Assembly: GCA_944391805.1 (NCBI GenBank)
Contig: CALXUY010000080.1
Coordinates: 1-54,447 of the forward strand
DNA length: 54,447 nt
Direction: 5' to 3'
From: an uncultured Clostridia bacterium
GTDB taxonomy: Bacteria > Bacillota > Clostridia > Oscillospirales > CAG-272
In this document: positions 1-7,932 of the stretch, piece after piece
How positions within the stretch are numbered: the stretch's first letter is position 1
Layout: every line of letters starts with the position of its first letter
Translations under genes and position numbers: made by a program
Notes under the pieces: model-generated
Databases searched by the model: none
What the model saw: the letters and a program-made list of their open reading frames with translations, nothing else
Told to the model about the DNA's origin: nothing

Positions 1-12
1 AGCTCTATTGAA

Positions 13-50
13 CAAAAGGGAAAAAATCCTTCCGAATCATTTCCCTTTTG
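13..50 (-). terminator. Terminator-like hairpin after the 5S rRNA pair
   Basis: An 11-bp perfect inverted repeat (13-23 with 40-50) begins just past the 3' end of the left-hand 5S gene on the minus strand. The stem contains U- and A-rich tracts instead of being followed by a clean U-run, so calling it an intrinsic terminator is reasonable but not certain. Confidence 0.55.
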
Positions 51-55
51 TCTGT

Positions 56-171
<116 letters not shown>

Positions 172-212
172 TCCCAGATGTCGCTTTCGCTTCACCCGGT
201 CTATTCTTTTGT

Positions 213-328
<116 letters not shown>

Positions 329-403
329 TCCCGACTCCTGTCGGCCTCCGCTGCGCTTTCATCCTGCAGTCTTACAACTCCATGCTCTCTTCGCAGCCTG
401 TAT

Positions 404-432
404 ATTATACTATATTCCCATCCATTTGTCAA
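404..432 (-). promoter_or_regulatory. Sigma-A promoter for the 5S pair
   Basis: On the minus strand there is a perfect -35 TTGACA (427-432), a 17-base spacer and a perfect -10 TATAAT (404-409). Transcription would start near 397 and give a leader of about 70 nt before the first 5S gene. Full consensus at both boxes fits a strong stable-RNA promoter. Confidence 0.85.
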
Positions 433-461
433 GGGGTTTTCCTAAATTTTTTTGTTTTTCT

Positions 462-685
462 TTAAGGCAACACCGCGCAATTCTGACTGTGCGCCGCTTG
501 CGGCTCTCCGCACGTCAGATTTTTCGTGGGGCAACCCGATTCTGAAAGAATTTTTTGACAGCAGGCAATCGTGGATCTGATTGCAACAAGCTGCGCTTGT
601 AGGAAATTTGTGCAGTCTGGCGGATAAGATAAAAAAGCTGTGCAGTCAATTGGCTTGATCCGTGAATTGCGCGGTGTTGCCTTAA
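462..685. repeat. MITE-like element, copy 1 (TTAAGGCAAC termini)
   Basis: A 224-bp element is bounded by perfect inverted repeats of about 20 bases (AAGGCAACACCGCGCAATTC at the left end and its reverse complement at the right) with TTAA at each end. It holds no coding sequence, only an internal stem formed by CTGAC...GTCAG. A second copy lies at 14205-14429 and matches at most positions by eye. The structure fits a miniature inverted-repeat transposable element using a TA or TTAA target. No matching transposase is in the window. Confidence 0.85.
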
Positions 686-771
686 ATTGACCGGAATACC
701 CTATCCTTGGGTCTATATGTCAATGGGATTTTTGTTGTGCCTGCACATCTGCCGGACAATCGGCAAACTGC

Positions 772-813
772 CCTTCCCCGCCCTCCGACACAAGCCGGAG
801 GAGCTGGGGAAGG
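772..813 (-). terminator. Stem-loop downstream of the EEP gene
   Basis: CCTTCCCC (772-779) pairs with GGGGAAGG (806-813), and an inner CTCCG/CGGAG stem extends it. It lies 18 bases past the stop codon of the gene at 831-1640. There is no U-tract on the minus strand, so it may be a weak terminator or an mRNA 3'-end stabiliser. The rest of 686-830 shows nothing recognisable. Confidence 0.4.
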
Positions 814-830
814 TTCAATCGGCAGCCAAA

Positions 831-1640
831 TCAGAATTCCGCGTCAGTGAAAATCGGACAGTGATCGGAAGTGTTGCAGGCCTCGTCCGTGGTCACAACC
901 AGAAACCGACGCTCCGCGTCGGCATGCGCGGCATCCAACAGGATATGGTCGATCGAATTCCGGTATCCGCCGCTTGGCTTTGGCGCGCCGAAAAACACCT
1001 GCCTTTCGCGGTCGTATTCCGGATAGGCATGATGTGTATTGCAGTCCATCGTATCCGGTGCGGCGGACTGTGCGTCACACAGGCCCCCCTCCAACAGAGT
1101 CCGATAGGCCTCGCTCTCCACCCTACAGTTCAGATCTCCCATGACAAAAAACGGCGCAGGGAGCTTTTGCTTGAGCGAGAGGATCACCTCGGAATTGCCA
1201 ACGCGCGCCCGGTCATGCTCCGGACCGCTCTTCCACCAATAGTGGGTATTGCAGACCGTAAACAGCCTGCCGCTCTGCAAAGAGCGGAACACCGCCCACG
1301 TCACGCCCTTGGAATCATGGTTGTTATAGGCGCGGTCATACAGTACAAAGCCTGCGTCAACCGGTTCGCAGACATCATAGCGATAAAAAATCGGCGTGTA
1401 GAGATTTTCCATCCCGTAGGCCTTAACATCGGCCGAAACATCCAGCTCCCGGTAATGCGGCTCCAGCAGCTCGGGCAGCCCGTGACTGCGGATATCCTCG
1501 GAAAACTCCTGCATCCCGATCACATCCGGCCGGTACTCCTCATACACATCGGCCATCAGCTCGCACCGGTTCGCCACCTCCTTGACCACATCGGGAGCAA
1601 ACATTCCCCACACATTGTGGCTCATCAATCGAATGTTCAT
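831..1640 (-). CDS. Endonuclease/exonuclease/phosphatase (EEP) family protein
   Basis: This 269-residue protein carries the motifs of the EEP superfamily in order: an N-terminal SHNVWG, MQEF with the metal-binding Glu, CNTHY, MGDLN, and a C-terminal TSDH. All expected catalytic residues (N, E, H, D/N, D/H) are present, so it should be an active metal-dependent phosphodiesterase or phosphatase. The substrate cannot be told. There is no signal peptide, so it is cytoplasmic. The start at 1640 (MNIRLMSHN) was chosen because it places the first EEP strand at the N terminus and follows an AGGGTGAAGG ribosome binding site. Upstream in-frame codons look non-coding. It has its own promoter at 1751-1779 and is transcribed alone. 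A related EEP domain occurs in the lipoprotein at 5978-7885. Confidence 0.85.
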   Translation of the reverse strand: MNIRLMSHNVWGMFAPDVVKEVANRCELMADVYEEYRPDVIGMQEFSEDIRSHGLPELLEPHYRELDVSADVKAYGMENLYTPIFYRYDVCEPVDAGFVLYDRAYNNHDSKGVTWAVFRSLQSGRLFTVCNTHYWWKSGPEHDRARVGNSEVILSLKQKLPAPFFVMGDLNCRVESEAYRTLLEGGLCDAQSAAPDTMDCNTHHAYPEYDRERQVFFGAPKPSGGYRNSIDHILLDAAHADAERRFLVVTTDEACNTSDHCPIFTDAEF

Positions 1641-1750
1641 CGCGTATCCTTCACCCTTTTTTCTGAAATTGCGCCTCCGGCAGTCAGGCGACCCGCAGCC
1701 TTCCAACCGCCGTGCGCGTCTGAATCCATACGGAACACCTGCCTTACAGT

Positions 1751-1779
1751 ATGATACCATAAGTCAGGTGTCTTGTCAA
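1751..1779 (-). promoter_or_regulatory. Sigma-A promoter for the EEP gene
   Basis: TTGACA (1774-1779), a 17-base spacer and TATCAT (1751-1756) on the minus strand. It lies about 110 bases upstream of the start codon at 1640 and downstream of the preceding operon, so the EEP gene has an independent transcript. Confidence 0.8.
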
Positions 1780-1814
1780 TCATATTTTTTATTTTTTCGG
1801 TTGTATCTGTGTTC

Positions 1815-1843
1815 CGGGAATCCGCCGCACGGGCGGATTCCCG
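1815..1843 (-). terminator. Strong stem-loop after the 694-residue secreted protein gene
   Basis: A 12-bp perfect stem (1815-1826 with 1832-1843) with a 5-base loop lies 13 bases past the stop codon at 1857. No U-run follows on the minus strand, so it is terminator-like in position and stability but not canonical. Confidence 0.5.
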
Positions 1844-1856
1844 ATCCGGCCGCGTC

Positions 1857-3941
1857 TTACTCCAGCGGCATGGCGTTGGCGTCGTATTGCCCGTTGACAA
1901 TGGAGATGTTCATATCCGTGGCATACTCGCGGTTTTCCTCCACGTCCTCAAGCCCCTCGGCAATGCTGTAGGGCATGACAAAGAAGTCCACCTGCACCCC
2001 TTCGCCGACCGGAACATTGTTGATGGTAACGGCGTATACATACTTACCGCCCAGCTCTTCGGCGGTCACGGAGACGTTTCCGTTCGCCAGCACCGAGCTC
2101 CAGACCGTGCCGGTTGACAGTGCGACAATATCGTTTCCGTAGTGAACGGTTCCCTCGGCGTCGCGATAGGTTGCGATGATTTCAAAGCCTACGGCCTCAA
2201 GCTCCAATGTATTGACAATGCCGATCAGCCGCACCGAGGTGACGCCGCCGGTCGGCTCCGCCAGGCTCTGAATGCCGCGCAGCTCAACCTGTCCCGCAGC
2301 AATTGCCACAGGAGTGTAAACGGTGGTCAGCTCCACACGGTTGAAGCCGGGAGTCAGCTCAAGGTCGCTGATAGAGGTCACCACGGTGCCGTCGGGCAGC
2401 TCGTAGGCGGCCGTGTAATTGGGCCTTTGGGTGATGGCGGGCAGTCTGGTTTCGTCGGTCAGGAGCTGCACATTGGAGGTTCCGTCAACCACCAGATCCA
2501 GAATGGTGCTGTCCTCTCCGGTCACGCTCAGGCCCTTTACAATCTTCATGTCCTTGTAGGTGACTGTGTTGTTGGCATTATATGCATAGGGGAAAACCAA
2601 AGATGCGTAGGTACCGCCCGCATAGCAGATGCTGGCAACCGCCTCGAACTCGCCGGTCTCACCGTTGAGCACAAAATTGGTGATGGTTTTGGTGAGTGTG
2701 TCCACCTCAATTTTGACGTTCGGCTTGCTGGAATCCGAGGTGTCGGGCTGCAAAGTGGTGTTATAGGAGGTCAGCGTCAGGCGCATCGAATTGGTGTTGT
2801 TCAGCGTCGAATCGCCAATCCCCACAAAATTACCGCCGCGTGAGAACTGGTTTGCTCCGTTGAAGTAGGAAAAGCCCGCGGAATTCCCGCTGCCGTAGCC
2901 GATCACATTCAGCGCGGCGCGCACCTTTGTGTCCTCGGTGCCGGAATTGATAAAGAACTCATAGGTATAGGTGCCGTAGTTCAGCGCCGTGGGATCCGGG
3001 AAGTAAGCGGCATATACCTGTGCCGCGGCGGTCTCCGAGAAATAAGTCAGGGTACTGCCGTCCTCGCTGACCGTGCCTTTATTGGAGGAGGCGCGGTGAT
3101 CGCCCCACTCAAAGCCGGCCTCGTTGTCCTCACGGAAGTCCACCTCATACAGGACGTCCCCGTATGCGGCAGCGTCATAGGCCTGCTGGTAGGCGCTCTT
3201 GCCGCTCGCCACGGTATTGCCCTTTGCAATCTGCACATCGCCAACCGCAACAAAGCTCTCTCCGGCAAGCGCATCCCAGTTGTACATACCGATGCAGAGA
3301 TAGTTGCGGAAATTGGACTTCAGGCAGTTGATGGCGGTTTCGGCCACCAGCGAGTAGTTGTCGCCGGTATCCAGCGCATAGAACTGCGCCACCATCCGGA
3401 TGCCGTCCACCACCACCTTGAAATACTGGCGGTTGTTGTTTTCAATGTCATTCTTCCGGTTAACCGTATAGGGAACCGACGCGCCGGTGGAGCCGTTGAT
3501 CAGCATATTGGCGGAGCTTGTGTTGCCGGCCACCGGAACGATTCCGATTCTCGCACCGTCGTTGAGTACCTGCAGCGAATGACGGATATTCAGCGAGGAG
3601 GTTTCGGTATAATAGGAGATGGTATAGACATGGCCAACCACCGGATATTTTTTCAGAAATCCTCCGTAATAGGTTGCAGCGCCACTGGCTTTGCCGGTAA
3701 AGGTCAGCCGACGACCGTCCTCGGAGACGGTGGCGGTGGCGGAGTTATCCGTCAGGTGCTTGGTATACGCCTCGTCAAAGCCAAAATCCACGGTATAGAG
3801 CAGTTCTCCGTCCTCCGCGTCGGCGTAATCCACGGCGTCGGTTTCTTCCGCCCAGGAGGTCAGCGCCAGTGCCGGGAGAAGCCCCAGCATCATGCAGGCG
3901 GCAAGCAGAAGGCTCAGAATGCGTTTGGTACTGCGTTTCAT
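1857..3941 (-). CDS. Secreted protein with two beta-sandwich domains and a GFEI C-terminal module
   Basis: This 694-residue protein has a signal peptide with a likely cleavage after SWA (about residue 31) and no lipobox. Two related blocks of about 220 residues follow. Each opens with a (L)LYxVDF signature and contains a VSEDG turn, and each looks like a concanavalin/LamG-type sandwich. The last 130 residues hold a module with VRLIG, AVGFEIIATY and ELGGKYVYAV that is shared with the proteins at 4134-5963 and 14755-16070. No catalytic motif is visible, so glycan binding or a surface role is an inference only. The start at 3941 follows GGGAGG. It is the last gene of the operon and lies 16 bases after the 41-residue peptide gene. 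The C terminus has no anchor. Confidence 0.75.
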   Translation of the reverse strand: MKRSTKRILSLLLAACMMLGLLPALALTSWAEETDAVDYADAEDGELLYTVDFGFDEAYTKHLTDNSATATVSEDGRRLTFTGKASGAATYYGGFLKKYPVVGHVYTISYYTETSSLNIRHSLQVLNDGARIGIVPVAGNTSSANMLINGSTGASVPYTVNRKNDIENNNRQYFKVVVDGIRMVAQFYALDTGDNYSLVAETAINCLKSNFRNYLCIGMYNWDALAGESFVAVGDVQIAKGNTVASGKSAYQQAYDAAAYGDVLYEVDFREDNEAGFEWGDHRASSNKGTVSEDGSTLTYFSETAAAQVYAAYFPDPTALNYGTYTYEFFINSGTEDTKVRAALNVIGYGSGNSAGFSYFNGANQFSRGGNFVGIGDSTLNNTNSMRLTLTSYNTTLQPDTSDSSKPNVKIEVDTLTKTITNFVLNGETGEFEAVASICYAGGTYASLVFPYAYNANNTVTYKDMKIVKGLSVTGEDSTILDLVVDGTSNVQLLTDETRLPAITQRPNYTAAYELPDGTVVTSISDLELTPGFNRVELTTVYTPVAIAAGQVELRGIQSLAEPTGGVTSVRLIGIVNTLELEAVGFEIIATYRDAEGTVHYGNDIVALSTGTVWSSVLANGNVSVTAEELGGKYVYAVTINNVPVGEGVQVDFFVMPYSIAEGLEDVEENREYATDMNISIVNGQYDANAMPLE

Positions 3942-3957
3942 GTGTTTTTTCCTCCCT

Positions 3958-4083
3958 TCAGAAGTTGAAGTCGTTGAAGTCGGCGCTGATCTCATTGCTG
4001 TCCCCCTCGCTCAGGGTCAGCAGATCGGCCTGCGTGGCGAGCTGCAGCTCGGCCAGCGGAGTTTGATACGCGTGTTTTTTCAT
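3958..4083 (-). CDS. Small peptide (41 aa) of the YxxP...DLxTxS...DF type
   Basis: This ORF is short but has an excellent ribosome binding site (AAGGAGA, 9-10 bases before ATG) and fits exactly between two operon genes, with 50 bases before and 16 bases after. The peptide begins MKKHAYQTP, has DLLTLS in the middle, then an acidic stretch and ends in DFNDFNF. There is no signal peptide or transmembrane segment. A second peptide with the same layout is at 14426-14560, also beside a secreted protein with the GFEI module. I do not recognise a characterised family. No maturase, protease or exporter gene that would mark a modified-peptide cluster is nearby, so the function is unknown. Confidence 0.7.
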   Translation of the reverse strand: MKKHAYQTPLAELQLATQADLLTLSEGDSNEISADFNDFNF

Positions 4084-4133
4084 GGTTGCATTCTCCTTTT
4101 TCATTTATTTGTAAAGGGGAACCGGGCTCCCCT

Positions 4134-5963
4134 TTATTTCAGAATCCCGTTTTCCAGCACGTATGTCACCGTCTCCCCGTATAGCCTGTTTCCGTTCTTT
4201 ACGGCAAAGGGCCGGACGGTAAAGGTGATGCTGATGTCGGTGGGTACGCCGCTGAGCGTATAGCCGTAGAGATACGCCATCGAAGCACTCTCGGCTGTCA
4301 GCTCCGGTATGGCCTCATCCGCTCTGGGCGGGGTCAGCCTGAGATAGGTTTGCGGAGTGGAATACTCGTACCGGTCGGTTTTGTCGCCGTATGCCGCTGT
4401 AATCTCAAAGCCCACACGGTTATAGGCTCCGGTCAGCCCGCCGCCCACAAAGCGGATGGCCTGTGTGCCGCCCGCGGCTGCTCCGACCTGAAGCGTCAGT
4501 GCCTCTATGTCATACACCTCCTGGTGCAGAAGGCCGGAATAAATTTTGATGTCCTTGAACACCGTGCTGGTGGTGCCGGCAGCGGTATCTGCCAGCTCAT
4601 ACTCATGCCACACAATGTTCAGAGTATCGCTCATAAAGTTCTTTGAAATATTCGCGTTTGCGGTTTCGTTGGAGGGCGCGGTGATATCCTCGCTCAGCAA
4701 AAGCACATCGTTGATATAGACCGAAACGACGGTGTCGTTGATTTCAATATCCACCTTGGCGTAGTCGCCCTCCTGCCAGAAGATGCTTCCGCTTTGCAGC
4801 ATTCCGGCGGTGTAGGACTTGTAGCCCGAATATCCGTTCGTGGTATTGGTTCCCCATGCCAGGCAGGCCTGCCCCCTCTGGATATAGGTCCCGATGGAGT
4901 TGTTGTTTGCCGCATAGCTGATACGCAGTCCGGAGCCGGACGAAATGGAGAGCTGCGTCATGTAAGAGATTGTGTATTTGGCGCCTTCGCCCAGTTTGAG
5001 ATTGGTGGCGCCTCCGTACACATAGGTGGTGGAGGTTCCGGTGGCATAGGTTTTCATCAGGCCGTTGACCGAATCGAACTCATAAAAATGATCGTTGTTG
5101 CTGACGCTCTGGCGGTAACCGATTCCGGTTTCGGGATTGAAGGCGTCCTTGGAAAGATCGGGAATCTCAAGCAGCAGCGAGCCGTCGGCCTCCGGGGACT
5201 GCTCCTGCAGCATCGCGCCGCGGTAAATCCCCCTGTAAACATTGCAGTCCGAAACCGTAATCTCGGCCAGCACGGTGCCCTGCGGAGCGGTGGTGTTGCG
5301 CCCCCCGTAAAGGTAGAACACCAGCGCCAGCTCCTCGGATACCGGAGCGCCGGACACAAAGGGCGTGGTAGAGATCATCTGATACTCCCCGCCTGCGAGC
5401 ACATAGAAGTTGAGCGCGTTCGCCTCGCCGTCCAGCTCCACGCAGTAGTAGCGCATTCCGTTCAGGTCATCGGGGGTCACGGCCGTATCCCCGAGAATGG
5501 TTTCGGGCGTGCCCTGAATGTTGGTGGAGGCGGCGGGATCGCTGCCGTTGTAATCCAGCATCACGCCAAACCGGTAATCGCCGGTGTTTGTGACGGCAAA
5601 GGTCACGGTGTAGCTCTCCCCGTCCAGCGGGAGGCCGAGCAGGCCGCCCCAATAGAGCGTGTGAATGGCCGTGCGGCTTTCGGTTTTGACCGTGCGCAGC
5701 ACCACCGAATTCCCGTCCTCCGACGGCTCGGCTTCGCCGCCCGTAGACTTCAGCATGGTGAGCGCATAGTCCTCTCCACCCCGGAAATCCACATCCAGCA
5801 GCAGCTCGTTCGGGATTTCCTCAGGCTGGAGCGCCTCTCCGGTCGACTCGGTACCGCCCGGCGCGGTATCGGTTTCCTCGGCAAATGTGAGAAAGCCGAC
5901 CGTTGAACCCACCAGCAGCAGCACCAGCAGAAGGGATGAAAATCGGATCAGGTTTGTTTTCAT
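4134..5963 (-). CDS. Secreted protein with beta-sandwich domains and a GFEI C-terminal module
   Basis: This 609-residue protein has a type I signal peptide (hydrophobic core, cleavage probably after TFA near residue 28). Two large domains with predicted beta-rich sequence follow, the first opening with ELLLDVDF and containing PSEDG like its neighbour at 1857-3941. Residues of about 490-609 form the shared module (AIRFVGG, RVGFEITAAY, FTVRPF). The two proteins thus have the same architecture at low identity. The start at 5963 follows AGGAGG with a 7-base gap. It sits 14 bases after the EEP lipoprotein gene and is clearly co-transcribed with it. No active-site motif was found. A carbohydrate-binding or envelope role is the likeliest guess. 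Confidence 0.75.
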   Translation of the reverse strand: MKTNLIRFSSLLLVLLLVGSTVGFLTFAEETDTAPGGTESTGEALQPEEIPNELLLDVDFRGGEDYALTMLKSTGGEAEPSEDGNSVVLRTVKTESRTAIHTLYWGGLLGLPLDGESYTVTFAVTNTGDYRFGVMLDYNGSDPAASTNIQGTPETILGDTAVTPDDLNGMRYYCVELDGEANALNFYVLAGGEYQMISTTPFVSGAPVSEELALVFYLYGGRNTTAPQGTVLAEITVSDCNVYRGIYRGAMLQEQSPEADGSLLLEIPDLSKDAFNPETGIGYRQSVSNNDHFYEFDSVNGLMKTYATGTSTTYVYGGATNLKLGEGAKYTISYMTQLSISSGSGLRISYAANNNSIGTYIQRGQACLAWGTNTTNGYSGYKSYTAGMLQSGSIFWQEGDYAKVDIEINDTVVSVYINDVLLLSEDITAPSNETANANISKNFMSDTLNIVWHEYELADTAAGTTSTVFKDIKIYSGLLHQEVYDIEALTLQVGAAAGGTQAIRFVGGGLTGAYNRVGFEITAAYGDKTDRYEYSTPQTYLRLTPPRADEAIPELTAESASMAYLYGYTLSGVPTDISITFTVRPFAVKNGNRLYGETVTYVLENGILK

Positions 5964-5977
5964 TCGGCATCCTCCTT

Positions 5978-7885
5978 TCAGGATTCGGGAACCACATCGG
6001 TTCCCCACTCGCCAGAGCCGCCGGGGCCCTCTTCCACAATGTCAAGGTCACCGGTGCCGTCGTCAAACGGCGGAATATCGTCGGCAGTGGAGGACTTGAT
6101 CAACGCATAATCAGCCAGAACCGGATAGTGGTCGCTGCCGTTGACCGTGTAAAAGTCCACCAGATTCTTGTGTGCCAGCGCCTGCAGCCATGTGGGATTG
6201 AAGAAGCTCATATCCTCCTCCACCCGGTCGGTCGAGCCGACGCCGATGGTATGATAGGTGCCGATGCCGTCCGAATACTGGTTGACCGCTTCCTCAGAGG
6301 CGTCGAGGAAGCCGCTCTCGATGATGTACCGATAGGGAGCGGTGTTCTGCCAGAAGAACCAGTCGCCGTTGGCGATGACCGGCAGGTCGCCGTATTCCTC
6401 GCGCGCCTGATTGATGATGGTGAGGGTATCCTCCGCAAAGGTGGTGATCCAGTTGTCGTCAATATCTCTGTTCTCGGAAAAATGTGCCGAGGCCACCAGG
6501 AAGCGGTTGCCATCCTCGTTCTCGAACACGGTCCACGCCACGCCATGATAGGAAATCATATCCGAGAGATAGCTGAAGCCGGAATCGATTTCGGTCAGGC
6601 CTGCGGTTTTGCTGTAGGCAATGGGTGTGGAATACCGCCGGTTTTTCAGATTGTCATCCATCTGGTCCGAGGAAGGATCCGGGAACAGATTCAGATACTC
6701 TGCCTCTGTAAAGGTGTAATACTCCGAGAGCAGGCTGCGGATGGTTGCGTTGATATTGCGCCCCGGGATCATCTCATTGAAGGTGATCACATCCGGCATG
6801 TACACGAGGTAGGTGTCCACCAGCAGCTCGGCGCGCTGTTGGTCGGAGTAGCCGTTGTCGTTATCGCTTGTGGTAGAAATAAGCACGTTGGAGTGCATCA
6901 CGCGCAGGTCGGTTCCGTCCGGGCGGATGTTCGCGCCATGCGTATCCAGCGTATCGATGATGTCGCCCGAGATATTGAGGTTATCGGACGTGATGTTGCA
7001 GGCGTCCGTGCTCAGGGTATCCAAAAAGCTCCCCAGCGCCTCCACCGCGGCTTCTCCGCTGCGCACCCCCTGATTGGCCAGCACCAGCTTGGTGCCGCTG
7101 ACGGTGATGCTGTAATAGAGGTTTGGCGCGGCAAAGGCAGCCTCCGCCTGCTGGCTCTCGGCGCGGTTGGTGATGCCCACCAGAATTTCGTTTGCGCTCT
7201 CCTCGGCGGAGGTATCCGCCGCAACCTCCAGTATCACACCGGTTTTCTCAACAATCAGGCTGCGCAGGTCCTCGGCGCGCTGCCGTGCGTAATACAGCGC
7301 GTTGTCATAGACAATTTTGTAGGATGCGATCGGATTGCCCGCAATGCTCATGCCGGGCAGGGCGTACTCATGGATGTATTTCATATCCAGATCCCCTTCA
7401 AGCTGCAGGCTTTCAACCGGCTGGGCGAGATAGAGCTCGATAAAGTAGTTCACCGCATCCACGGTCGCCTTGTCCGAACCGCCGATGAGATAGAGATTGT
7501 TGTTCTCCACCCGGATCATGAAATCGTCGTATTGCATGGAATCCTGCAGCTCCTGGCTGCGCTCGTCGGTGGTGACTCCCACCACAATGGCAACCGTACC
7601 GCCGTTGACGCCATACATATAGTCGTCATTGAGCGGAATATCCACGCCGCTGGCCTCCTGGATGGACTCCCGAAGGTGAATCGCCGCGTTGATGATCTCC
7701 GTACTTGCGCGTTCCCCGCGCACAATCGTATAGGTACTGCCGGCTGACGAAAACAGGGTGATCGGGTCTACCGGCGCAGCCGGCGGGTCGGTTTCCTGCG
7801 TGTCGCCTGTTCCGCTTTTGCAGCCGGAAAAGATCAGGAGCAGGGACAGCGCAAAGAGCACAAGCTGTATTGGTTTTTTTCTCAT
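5978..7885 (-). CDS. Lipoprotein with duplicated N-terminal domain and EEP phosphoesterase domain
   Basis: This 635-residue protein has a lipobox ending at Cys22 (IFSGC), so it should be anchored on the outer face of the membrane. Residues of about 40-170 and 195-330 are two copies of an alpha/beta domain (pattern YTIVRG...A...LRESI...GV...I.VG.T) resembling the N-terminal domain of GH67-type alpha-glucuronidases. The C-terminal 290 residues form an EEP domain with HSNV, FNEM, SAHF and GSDHYP. The usual GD-x-N motif reads GDWFF here, so the conserved Asn is absent and activity is uncertain. The start follows AAAGGAG. It lies 47 bases after the solute-binding protein gene and 14 bases before the next secreted protein gene. 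Confidence 0.8.
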   Translation of the reverse strand: MRKKPIQLVLFALSLLLIFSGCKSGTGDTQETDPPAAPVDPITLFSSAGSTYTIVRGERASTEIINAAIHLRESIQEASGVDIPLNDDYMYGVNGGTVAIVVGVTTDERSQELQDSMQYDDFMIRVENNNLYLIGGSDKATVDAVNYFIELYLAQPVESLQLEGDLDMKYIHEYALPGMSIAGNPIASYKIVYDNALYYARQRAEDLRSLIVEKTGVILEVAADTSAEESANEILVGITNRAESQQAEAAFAAPNLYYSITVSGTKLVLANQGVRSGEAAVEALGSFLDTLSTDACNITSDNLNISGDIIDTLDTHGANIRPDGTDLRVMHSNVLISTTSDNDNGYSDQQRAELLVDTYLVYMPDVITFNEMIPGRNINATIRSLLSEYYTFTEAEYLNLFPDPSSDQMDDNLKNRRYSTPIAYSKTAGLTEIDSGFSYLSDMISYHGVAWTVFENEDGNRFLVASAHFSENRDIDDNWITTFAEDTLTIINQAREEYGDLPVIANGDWFFWQNTAPYRYIIESGFLDASEEAVNQYSDGIGTYHTIGVGSTDRVEEDMSFFNPTWLQALAHKNLVDFYTVNGSDHYPVLADYALIKSSTADDIPPFDDGTGDLDIVEEGPGGSGEWGTDVVPES

Positions 7886-7932
7886 AGGGAAAGCTCCTTT
7901 CCGCATCAGGTTTGTGACAGAGCGCAATTCTG

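Noticed and set aside
687..1754. 355-codon open frame on the plus strand
   Set aside because: Antisense to the EEP gene, whose catalytic motifs are all on the minus strand.
3958..4083. Small peptide as a lanthipeptide or other RiPP precursor
   Set aside because: No cyclase, dehydratase, radical SAM, peptidase-exporter or immunity gene is present near either peptide, and the core lacks Cys residues.
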